Below, in pieces: positions 1 to 6,007 of a DNA stretch of 7,532 nucleotides. Both the position numbers and the translations under genes were made by a program. The notes beneath the pieces are model-generated. The model did no database searches. It saw nothing but the letters and a program-made list of their open reading frames with translations, and was not told where the DNA came from. Each line of letters opens with the position of its first letter. Position 1 is the stretch's first letter. Where the stretch lies: the NCBI GenBank assembly GCA_022705265.1, contig JAKJEU010000069.1, positions 1-7,532 on the forward strand, written 5' to 3'. Origin of the DNA: Pseudomonadota bacterium. GTDB taxonomy: Bacteria; Pseudomonadota; Alphaproteobacteria; JAKJEU01.

Positions 1-164
1 TCATTATACACATCCATTGGCTCTATATCACAAAGACCAAAGCTGTATGCTTTATTTGAAAATAAAAAAGATGTCATCAAAACTGTTATAAAAACATTTA
101 TTTTTAATAACATTTGATGAAAAAAGCTTTTATATTCTTTTACCCTTACTTTTTTTATCATCAT
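1..164 (-). CDS. Exported protein, N-terminal fragment (third gene of the VirB6-like operon)
   Basis: The gene is cut by the window edge, so only the first 54 codons are visible. The start at 162-164 (ATG ATG ATA AAA) follows an in-frame stop at 165-167 and is preceded by a strong AGGAGA site at 171-176. A second in-frame ATG at 111-113 would give a shorter, more typical signal peptide but has no ribosome-binding site, so I prefer the upstream start. The protein has a basic N-region of about 17 residues, a hydrophobic stretch from about residue 18 to 35, and a plausible signal peptidase I site after Ala-Tyr-Ser at 39-41, so export is likely. A cysteine follows at residue 45, but the residues before it (FGL) do not make a lipobox. 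The gene begins 25 nt after the stop of 190-2529 and is probably cotranscribed with it. Both upstream genes also encode a signal peptide followed quickly by cysteine, so this may be a third VirB6-like paralog, but the family-defining core lies outside the window. Function is not assigned. Confidence 0.75.
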   Translation of the reverse strand, partial: MMIKKVRVKEYKSFFHQMLLKINVFITVLMTSFLFSNKAYSFGLCDIEPMDVYN

Positions 165-170
165 TTAACA

Positions 171-176
171 TCTCCT
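171..176 (-). promoter_or_regulatory. Ribosome-binding site AGGAGA for the gene at 1-164
   Basis: On the minus strand AGGAGA lies 6 nt upstream of the ATG at 162-164, inside the 25-nt gap after the previous gene. It decides the start in favour of 164 over the internal ATG at 111-113. Confidence 0.8.
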
Positions 177-189
177 AAATAAAACATTA

Positions 190-2529
190 TTATTTATCTT
201 CTTCTTTTAAGTTGTCTTTTGCGTCTTTATTATCAGATTTATCATCAGAAAGTTTTTCTTCTTTTTCTTGATTTTCTACTTCTTCCAAAGTTCTAATCTT
301 TGGCTCTTTGCTTTCTTCGTTATTCAAAGAAGCATTTTTCTCAGATTTACTTTCAAACTTTGGCATTTTTGAATCTTTTTTAATATCTTTTAAATCATCA
401 TTTTTAACATCGACTTTTTTATTATCTTTTTCTTTTAACAAAACTTCGATTTGGTCTTTTAACTTTTCGGTTTCATTTTTAACATCTTTTGCACGAGATA
501 AGGCCATTCTTTCTTTTTCTCTGTGTAATGAAAGTTCCCGTTCCATTTCAATTTTTTTCATTGCTAAATCATCAATAACGGTATTTTTTGCACTTCTCAT
601 ATCGCCGTCATTATAATCAAGTTCGACATTTTTATTATCAACCACAAAAGAAGCAAGTTGAGCCTTTACCATATCAATTTCATCTTGAGACAAGACATCT
701 TTTTTATCTTTTGTTCCGTTATTATCTTCTGAGCTTTTCTTAACATCATCACTTTTTTGTGATTGAGTTTTATTAGTCTCAGCATCATCATTTTCTGATG
801 GATTGAAACGATTTTCTGCAATCCTTCTTTGATCATCTTGAACTTGCTCTTTAAGTTTTGAACCGTCCATATGAGATTTTGTTTCATCGTTTAATTCGGA
901 ACTCTTTTTCTCAGCATCATCAAGCTTTGCATTAACATCAGATTCAAACATACTTTTATCTTCACTTGAAGACACATCTTGTCCTTCATCACTATTCACA
1001 ATAAGGTCTGAACCATTTTTATTATATTGTTCTTCCATTGATTGTTGTGCATCGGTAAGCTTGTTATATATATTTTTATCTCCGTCATTTTCATCATTAT
1101 TGTCAAAAGGTTTTTTACCTTCTGGGGTAACTTCTAAATCATTTTTTCTTGAAAATTTTCGCCCCATAGATGAAATACCGCCACGAATTGCATTTGTCGC
1201 ATCTTCAGCCTTATCAATCACAAAATGTCCCGCTTTTCTTGCACCGTCTTCAACTAAACCTTGTGGAATAGCCATAGCAACCCCAGCAGCAGTGCCTCCA
1301 ACTTTTGCCATACTCTTACTTATAGTAGAATCAGCAACTCCTCCATCTGTTGCATCAGAGAAATGAGATACTATTTCTTTACCAGAACCCATTACTTTTA
1401 CAGAAATAAATATCATGACAACAACTGATAAAAACGAATGTTTACTTTCTTGCCCTTCTAAACTTAGAAAATCAAATACATTCTTAGCATTAGATAAAGA
1501 GTTAACATCGCCACTTGAACTTAAAAGATAAGAACCAAGCATAGTCGCACATAGTGCAAACAAAATTGACATTACCAAAAATAAAAATACAGAATAAACA
1601 ACCATATTCCATGCCTTTAATGTATATTTTTTAGTCGATGGAAAAACCCATGCAACAAGAAGTAAAGGCATAAGAGAATATACTATTGTAAGTCTAAAAA
1701 TTGCATCTAAAAACTTTAACGGTATCATACAAACAAATATAGTACCCGCAACCATAAGTATTATACCATTAATAAATGGTTCAATTGATGGAAGAACACA
1801 CATTAAACCATCTTCAAAAGAAAAATTAAACAACAATTTTCCGTATGCAACAACCTCCATAAAAATTCTTGCAACTGCAACCGTATTTTCCTGAACTGCT
1901 ATTGCCACTTGCACAATTGGAGAGCCATCGCATGTCGCAACAGCACCAATATCAGCAGGAGGAACATCAGGAAGTTGTGTCGCAACCGAATTAACAAGTT
2001 CAGTTCCAATATTTGCAGCAGTTACAACAAAAAGCCCCACAAAATGTTCAAAAACATCCTTTGCACCCCAATTTATTAAAGCAGCAGCAACACATAATTT
2101 AAAAATACCCGTTCCTATTACCATGAAAAAATCAGCCGGAGCTTGCGCATAAAGAGCAGAAACATATTTCATAATTTGATATGCAAGCCAAAGAGCAAAA
2201 CATACAGACAAAAGAGGTATTGCAAAAGGTGGATTACCATTAATTCCCGCAAGCTTTTCATAAACTTCTGTTCCAATTTGGTCCATAGATTCAAAAAGCG
2301 TTCTTAAAGGCTTGATAAACCAAAAACAATTTGGTCTTGCTGCATCCCAAGCACAACTTGAACCCCATGAACAATCTTCTGCTCTTTTTGTATATTCAGC
2401 AATAATTGCAGCAGGGTCACCAGTTGGACACTCTTCCGCAAAAGAATTGGTAATCTTTATAAAAAATACCATAAAAAAGACAAATAATGATGTAATTTTT
2501 TCGTTTATGTAATTACTTATTCTTACCAT
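190..2529 (-). CDS. TrbL/VirB6-like type IV secretion membrane protein with long charged tail (paralog 2)
   Basis: Predicted polytopic inner-membrane component of a type IV secretion or conjugation channel, 779 aa. The chosen start at 2527-2529 has an AAGGAG site at 2537-2542. The open frame extends 18 codons further upstream, but that would overlap the preceding gene and bury this site. Residues 1-31 form a signal peptide (probable cleavage Ser-Phe-Ala^Glu-Glu). A short region expected to be periplasmic follows, with cysteines at 34, 53, 59 and 68. Hydrophobic segments occur near 104-122, 136-152, 160-176, 252-270, 275-296, 308-332 and 365-380. The family-like core is IPLK (269-272), LMP (286-288) and WVFPSTKKY (294-302), each matching the neighbour at 2534-4936. 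Both proteins also share an ALWLA/AIWLA helix and a VGG...GVA segment after the last helix (410-418 here). From about residue 425 the protein is hydrophilic and rich in K, D, E, S and N. A probable coiled coil lies at about 650-703. Such a 350-residue tail is absent from the textbook VirB6 (about 300 aa) but resembles extended rickettsial VirB6 paralogs. Family call firm, exact system unknown. Confidence 0.88.
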   Translation of the reverse strand: MVRISNYINEKITSLFVFFMVFFIKITNSFAEECPTGDPAAIIAEYTKRAEDCSWGSSCAWDAARPNCFWFIKPLRTLFESMDQIGTEVYEKLAGINGNPPFAIPLLSVCFALWLAYQIMKYVSALYAQAPADFFMVIGTGIFKLCVAAALINWGAKDVFEHFVGLFVVTAANIGTELVNSVATQLPDVPPADIGAVATCDGSPIVQVAIAVQENTVAVARIFMEVVAYGKLLFNFSFEDGLMCVLPSIEPFINGIILMVAGTIFVCMIPLKFLDAIFRLTIVYSLMPLLLVAWVFPSTKKYTLKAWNMVVYSVFLFLVMSILFALCATMLGSYLLSSSGDVNSLSNAKNVFDFLSLEGQESKHSFLSVVVMIFISVKVMGSGKEIVSHFSDATDGGVADSTISKSMAKVGGTAAGVAMAIPQGLVEDGARKAGHFVIDKAEDATNAIRGGISSMGRKFSRKNDLEVTPEGKKPFDNNDENDGDKNIYNKLTDAQQSMEEQYNKNGSDLIVNSDEGQDVSSSEDKSMFESDVNAKLDDAEKKSSELNDETKSHMDGSKLKEQVQDDQRRIAENRFNPSENDDAETNKTQSQKSDDVKKSSEDNNGTKDKKDVLSQDEIDMVKAQLASFVVDNKNVELDYNDGDMRSAKNTVIDDLAMKKIEMERELSLHREKERMALSRAKDVKNETEKLKDQIEVLLKEKDNKKVDVKNDDLKDIKKDSKMPKFESKSEKNASLNNEESKEPKIRTLEEVENQEKEEKLSDDKSDNKDAKDNLKEEDK

Positions 2530-2533
2530 AATC

Positions 2534-4936
2534 TTACTCCTTATCTTCGTCTTTTGGAGGAGTGTTAAATTTTTTATCATCAAACTTTTTATTTAACATC
2601 TCTTTTTCGGCATCTTTTACCTTATCCAAAATTGGATTAGAATTATTACCCTTTAAGTTATTTTTTGTCTCATCTGTTATATCCTTTTTAACATCTTGAA
2701 CCTTAGAGCTTAATTCAACATCATCCTTTGGAACTTCTTCACTTTCTTTATAAGAAGCTTTTGGAGAAGACTTATCCATATCCTCAATTTTTTCATCCGC
2801 TTTTGATGAAGTTTCATCAACTTTTTGAGTTTCATCTTTTACTTTTTCTTGTTTTACTTCTTCATCAACCCTTTGATTATTCTTGGTTTCAATATTTTGA
2901 GTCTCATCTAAATCTTCATATCTATCACGAGATTTATTTTCCTTATCCTCATTAAAGTTTTTGTTTGGTTGTTCGTTATTATTTTCAATGCGTTCATTAT
3001 TTATCTTAAATTTACCCTCATTTTCAGATTTTAATGCATTATTAACATCATCCATCGCTTTTCTGTTTTCTGGTTTTACAGAAAGATCAGAAGAATCTTT
3101 ATTTCGTGATTCTTTGAATTTATTAATAGCGCTTCCTGCTTTTCCTTTAAGATAACGACCGCCTTCTTTTACTTTATCCTTTACTTTGTCTTTTACCTTT
3201 TCTTTTACACTTCCTGCGATTGTGCCGCCAAACAATGTAGCGACTCCAATAGCTTTACCGCCAACCTGAGTTACCATTTTTGATAAACCATCGCCGATAT
3301 TTGTACTTGAAGAAACACTAACAAAGCTTGATGCAAGTTGTGGTGCAATAACCAAGAATTTAACCGAACCCACCATTAAAAGAATCATAAGCAATAATTG
3401 ATTAAAACCACCTTTGCTTATATCCACGGCTTCGACCAAATCTCTGTCAGTTATACATCCGATTGTGTTTCCAAATGTCATATCAATTGCCTTGACATTA
3501 ACGACTGTTACAACACCTAATATCAAAATCAAAATCATACCATGCATAAATATATCAAAAGCTTTGGTAGAATATTTTCTTGTTGACGGAAAAACCCAAC
3601 AAACCAAAAAGATTGGCATTAAACAAAATACCAAGCCTATCCTTAAAATCACATCGATATATTTTAAAGGAATAATTATCGCCAAAACCCCTGCAAAAGC
3701 TATCATCAAAAGCCCTGTTAACAAAACCGAAGGATCCGGTATAATACAAAGGATTCGACCACTTACAAAAGACCATCTTAACGCAGAAATACCATCAGAT
3801 ATAATTAACATGAGTCGAGTATTCATCATAACAAGACCTTTTAACAAATCATCAGAAACCTCAGCCATAACATTTTTATCCGCCATTTCCCCAGACAATG
3901 TAGGAACCATTGCATTTTTCTTTGCAATTAAATCATAATCTTTAAAATAGCCGTCCAATCCTTTTGCTGGTGGCGATGCAACCTTTTTATCACCACAATA
4001 AAATTCCGTAGAACCGCTTGGTACCTCTGTTGATTTTACTATCAATTGTGATGCCAAGGAAAACGCTTGGGACACAGGTATAAAGAAATAATCAAAAATT
4101 CCCGCCTTAAATGCAGAAATTAAAGCAACCGCTATAATTGCTCTGAAAAAAACTTTACCAATATCCGTAAGATATGTATAAGGATCAACCGAACGAAGAG
4201 AACCAACAACCTTCATAAGTCTTACCGCTAACCAAATAGCAAAAAATATCGCTAATAATGATTTTGAATATGATGCCAAAGCTTCACTTGACTTTGCTGA
4301 TATTGCGGTAATTCCAAAAAGCAATGATTTAAAAGCATTTTCATACCAAACTTTTTCAACCATCTTTTCTCTTGGACCAGGAGTGAAATTAACCTCGTTT
4401 AAATATACCGTATCAGTATCACCAACAATACAAGAAACCATGTTTGCAATAAAATCAACAATTGCCTTAACTGCTTTTACAACTGCCTTTCCTATTTTTT
4501 TAAAAAAACCATCCTTATCCGCACCGCCAGCTTCCTCGATATGACAGACATTAGAGCAATATCTTTGAACCATTTGTTGATACAAATCTTTTGATGTTGC
4601 ATCCTCTTTACCATAATAAGAGCCACAAGTTTCAAAAGTATTAGTCCCAATATTATTAGCACCAGCTTCACAATTCTTTTTTACCGTCGCATCGGAAACA
4701 TCTTTACATTGTTCCGTTAATGCGCTCGCCGCCCTTTTAGTCGCCTCGGGATCATCGGCCATAACCTCGGACACGGATTTGCACATAGTATCAAATTCCG
4801 AAGAAGAAAAAGAGCCATCATCACCTTTTTCACATGAAAGAGAGCTTTCACAAATACCTGGACCATCCTCTGCATATGCAAGGCCAGACCAACTTAAAAA
4901 CATCAATACAAATAACACTCTCTTAATAATATGCAT
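2534..4936 (-). CDS. TrbL/VirB6-like type IV secretion membrane protein with Cys-rich periplasmic region and charged tail (paralog 1)
   Basis: Predicted inner-membrane channel component of a type IV secretion or conjugation system, 800 aa, and first gene of the minus-strand operon. The start at 4934-4936 has an AGAGGGG site at 4941-4947. An alternative GTG at 4970-4972 lies at the predicted transcription start and is unlikely. Residues 1-22 are a signal peptide (probable cleavage Ala-Tyr-Ala^Glu-Asp). Residues 23-200 form a region expected to be periplasmic, with cysteines at 29, 35, 52, 77, 89, 104, 127, 131 and 169. Most of these are probably disulfide-bonded (inference). Hydrophobic segments lie near 225-243, 262-300, 366-381, 404-424, 430-449, 464-482 and 512-532. 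A loop between about 300 and 365 carries Cys314. The core motif is IPLK (422-425), LMP (439-441) and WVFPSTRKY (447-455), shared with the downstream paralog. After VGG at 558-560 a lysine-rich stretch (VKEKVKDKVKDKVKEGG, 577-593) leads into a polar K/E/D/N/S tail of about 200 residues. The two paralogs are clearly related only in the membrane core, so the duplication looks old. Exact topology is not resolved by eye. Confidence 0.9.
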   Translation of the reverse strand: MHIIKRVLFVLMFLSWSGLAYAEDGPGICESSLSCEKGDDGSFSSSEFDTMCKSVSEVMADDPEATKRAASALTEQCKDVSDATVKKNCEAGANNIGTNTFETCGSYYGKEDATSKDLYQQMVQRYCSNVCHIEEAGGADKDGFFKKIGKAVVKAVKAIVDFIANMVSCIVGDTDTVYLNEVNFTPGPREKMVEKVWYENAFKSLLFGITAISAKSSEALASYSKSLLAIFFAIWLAVRLMKVVGSLRSVDPYTYLTDIGKVFFRAIIAVALISAFKAGIFDYFFIPVSQAFSLASQLIVKSTEVPSGSTEFYCGDKKVASPPAKGLDGYFKDYDLIAKKNAMVPTLSGEMADKNVMAEVSDDLLKGLVMMNTRLMLIISDGISALRWSFVSGRILCIIPDPSVLLTGLLMIAFAGVLAIIIPLKYIDVILRIGLVFCLMPIFLVCWVFPSTRKYSTKAFDIFMHGMILILILGVVTVVNVKAIDMTFGNTIGCITDRDLVEAVDISKGGFNQLLLMILLMVGSVKFLVIAPQLASSFVSVSSSTNIGDGLSKMVTQVGGKAIGVATLFGGTIAGSVKEKVKDKVKDKVKEGGRYLKGKAGSAINKFKESRNKDSSDLSVKPENRKAMDDVNNALKSENEGKFKINNERIENNNEQPNKNFNEDKENKSRDRYEDLDETQNIETKNNQRVDEEVKQEKVKDETQKVDETSSKADEKIEDMDKSSPKASYKESEEVPKDDVELSSKVQDVKKDITDETKNNLKGNNSNPILDKVKDAEKEMLNKKFDDKKFNTPPKDEDKE
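2537..2542 (-). promoter_or_regulatory. Ribosome-binding site AAGGAG overlapping the stop region of the upstream gene
   Basis: AAGGAG on the minus strand is formed by the last Lys and Glu codons of the 2534-4936 gene, directly before its TAA. It sits 7 nt upstream of the ATG at 2527-2529. Only 4 nt separate stop and start, an arrangement typical of translational coupling between subunits made together. It fixes the start of the downstream gene. Confidence 0.82.
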
Positions 4937-4940
4937 TTTT

Positions 4941-4947
4941 CCCCTCT
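4941..4947 (-). promoter_or_regulatory. Ribosome-binding site AGAGGGG for the first VirB6-like gene
   Basis: AGAGGGG on the minus strand ends 4 nt before the ATG at 4934-4936; the GAGG core is 6 nt away. It supports a start directly at the signal peptide rather than the GTG at 4970-4972, which has no purine-rich site in front of it. Confidence 0.7.
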
Positions 4948-4977
4948 TTGCAAATGACAAAGGTTTTGACACTTATC

Positions 4978-4983
4978 ATTATA
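4978..4983 (-). promoter_or_regulatory. Probable -10 box (TATAAT) of the minus-strand VirB6-like operon
   Basis: A perfect TATAAT reads on the minus strand. Transcription would begin near 4971 and give a leader of about 35 nt to the ATG at 4936. No good TTGACA lies at 17-18 bp upstream; that position falls in an A-tract (minus-strand reading), which could act as an UP-like element. The same six-base box at similar distance precedes two plus-strand genes, which raises confidence a little in this very AT-rich context. Confidence 0.5.
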
Positions 4984-5001
4984 AATCTAGCACAAATAAT
5001 C

Positions 5002-5052
5002 TTTTTTTTTTATTACAGTTTTTTGTATTTTTTGTTTTTTGTTATATTTTTT
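5002..5052. other. T-tract cluster in the divergent intergenic region
   Basis: On the plus strand there are five T-runs: 5002-5011 (10 T), then 5019-5024, 5028-5033, 5035-5040 and 5047-5052 (6 T each). Their centres are 7 to 15 bp apart, loosely in phase with the helix, so intrinsic curvature is plausible. The cluster sits between the two divergent -10 boxes (4978-4983 and 5065-5070) and covers both expected -35 areas. It could serve the two promoters jointly or bind a nucleoid-associated protein; that is inference. The whole divergent gap (4937-5110) contains only this cluster, the two promoters and the two ribosome-binding sites. Confidence 0.45.
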
Positions 5053-5064
5053 AAATAAATAATA

Positions 5065-5070
5065 TATAAT
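5065..5070 (+). promoter_or_regulatory. Probable -10 box (TATAAT) for the 5111-5908 gene
   Basis: A perfect TATAAT on the plus strand implies a transcription start near 5077 and a leader of about 33 nt. The -35 position holds only a weak match (TTATAT at 5042-5047, 17-bp spacer). AT-richness makes chance matches common, so the call rests on position as much as on sequence. Confidence 0.5.
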
Positions 5071-5110
5071 CGGATAAAAATTGATGAAAATATATTAAAG
5101 CAGGTAGAAA

Positions 5111-5908
5111 ATGAATATTTCAGATTATGCAAAAATTAAATTCGAAAAAGAAATTGACGACAATGAAATTGCTGATGAAATTAAAAAGGCTTTTTTCAGT
5201 TATTGCTCAATGAATGCACCAGAAGAATTTCAAGAATATCATGAAAAGCTTGGCTATTGTTATATTTTCACAAGAACTTTGGCCGAATTTTTATATCAAA
5301 ATGACTTTAATTCACCTGTTTTCTCGCTCGAAGCTTCGGATTTAGATGAAGGGATTGATGAACAAATTATCGACATAATGTGCCAAGACATGGACGATTT
5401 TTGCACAAGTTGGACAAATGACGACATTGCCGAAAGCAATATGAAAGCCATTCCTCTTCTTAAAAAAGCTTTTCCAAATGCTCCTTTGATAACAAATATT
5501 TTGGGTATTGCTGTTGGGCTTCCGGATGATGATCCTGATATCGAGACTCCGAAAAAAGAAGACAATATGGATGCTTATGAAAAGCGACTTATTGATGAAA
5601 TTGAGGAAAGTAACCGTAAAATAAGAGAAAATCGAATCAAACAAGCTATTGTTATGCAAGCATATATAAAAGAAGTCAAAAAGAAAAAATTTCCAATTGA
5701 CGAAAAAATGTTGATTTTAAATTATTTTAAAGAGGCAACAAGAAATCCAAAAATAGCATGGGAAAATTTTATTACATCTCCTGCCTTTTTTTCACCTATA
5801 CAAATTGAAAAATTAATAGCAAAAGGAATAAAAGAAAAAGATATTCCCGAAGCAGCAAAAAAAGCCAACAAAGAAATTGGCGATTTTCTTAAAACTATGA
5901 AATTTTAA
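5111..5908 (+). CDS. Hypothetical soluble helical protein, 265 aa
   Basis: I do not recognise a family. The ATG at 5111 follows a weak ribosome-binding sequence (AGG at 5102-5104, 6-nt gap) and a TATAAT box at 5065-5070. There is no signal peptide and no membrane segment, so the product is probably cytoplasmic. Residues 1-145 look like one mainly helical, acidic domain, with aromatic and cysteine-containing stretches around 28-65 (YCS, GYCYIF) and an acidic patch around 75-110. A Pro/Asp-rich linker at about 138-150 leads to a charged helix at 152-192, probably coiled, with alternating Glu/Arg/Lys. A second small helical domain follows at about 193-265 and ends in Lys-Thr-Met-Lys-Phe. The gene is divergent from the VirB6-like operon, so a regulatory, chaperone or accessory role in that system is possible but is a guess from position only. 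Two antisense open frames inside it (5296-5565 and 5342-5659) have no supporting signals. Coding status is well supported by length and start context. Confidence 0.85.
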   Translation: MNISDYAKIKFEKEIDDNEIADEIKKAFFSYCSMNAPEEFQEYHEKLGYCYIFTRTLAEFLYQNDFNSPVFSLEASDLDEGIDEQIIDIMCQDMDDFCTSWTNDDIAESNMKAIPLLKKAFPNAPLITNILGIAVGLPDDDPDIETPKKEDNMDAYEKRLIDEIEESNRKIRENRIKQAIVMQAYIKEVKKKKFPIDEKMLILNYFKEATRNPKIAWENFITSPAFFSPIQIEKLIAKGIKEKDIPEAAKKANKEIGDFLKTMKF

Positions 5909-5960
5909 TATTACATTTTTATTAAAAATAGACAAAAATATTTCTTTTTTTAAAAAAAAT

Positions 5961-5991
5961 GTATATAATTTAATTAACAAGTCTATAATTT
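5961..5991 (+). repeat. 20-bp-spaced direct repeat GTNTATAATTT upstream of the 6008-7225 gene
   Basis: GTATATAATTT at 5961-5971 recurs as GTCTATAATTT at 5981-5991, exactly 20 bp later. Both copies contain TATAAT. Only the upstream copy is suitably placed as a -10 box, because a start driven by the second would fall inside the ribosome-binding site. The duplicate may be a protein-binding half-site, a promoter-duplication relic, or chance in AT-rich DNA. Confidence 0.45.
5964..5969 (+). promoter_or_regulatory. Probable -10 box (TATAAT) for the 6008-7225 gene
   Basis: TATAAT in the 99-nt gap after the previous gene implies a transcription start near 5976 and a leader of about 32 nt, matching the other two promoters in the window. 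A clear -35 is missing; 17 bp upstream is only TTTCTT (5941-5946), followed by a T7-A8 run at 5945-5959. The gene may therefore have its own promoter as well as read-through from 5111-5908. Confidence 0.45.
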
Positions 5992-5992
5992 G

Positions 5993-5998
5993 AAAGGA
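5993..5998 (+). promoter_or_regulatory. Ribosome-binding site AAAGGA for the 6008-7225 gene
   Basis: AAAGGA lies 9 nt before the ATG at 6008-6010. The open frame could also begin at a TTG at 5990, but that would place this site inside the coding sequence, so the ATG is preferred. The sequence AAAGGATTAAAA is nearly repeated in front of the next gene. Confidence 0.75.
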
Positions 5999-6007
5999 TT
6001 AAAACAA

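Noticed and set aside
308..616. Plus-strand open frame rich in Ser and Phe
   Set aside because: It is the mirror of the Lys/Glu/Asp tail of the minus-strand gene (GAA and AAA read as TTC and TTT).
2530..2583. Upstream extension of the second VirB6-like gene by 18 codons
   Set aside because: It would overlap the preceding gene and hide the AAGGAG site. The ATG at 2529 gives a proper signal peptide.
3414..3938. 174-codon open frame on the plus strand
   Set aside because: It lies wholly antisense to the membrane core of the first VirB6-like gene, has no ribosome-binding site of note, and is explained by the complement of hydrophobic codons.
4970..4972. GTG as an upstream start for the first VirB6-like gene
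   Set aside because: It lies 5 nt past the TATAAT box at the expected transcription start and has no ribosome-binding site. The ATG at 4936 has one and leads directly into the signal peptide.
4941..5054. Short plus-strand open frame ending at 5054, across the start of the first VirB6-like gene
   Set aside because: It is antisense to the signal-peptide region and runs into the intergenic T-tracts, with no start signals.
5915..5929. ATTTTTA-T-TAAAAAT inverted repeat after the 265-aa gene as a terminator
   Set aside because: The stem is only A-T pairs, the usable loop is tiny and no T-run follows directly. Such palindromes are common in AT-rich DNA.
5945..5959. T7-A8 palindrome as a second terminator
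   Set aside because: It has no loop and no G-C pairs, and it lies just upstream of a likely -10 box. It is more probably part of promoter AT-richness.
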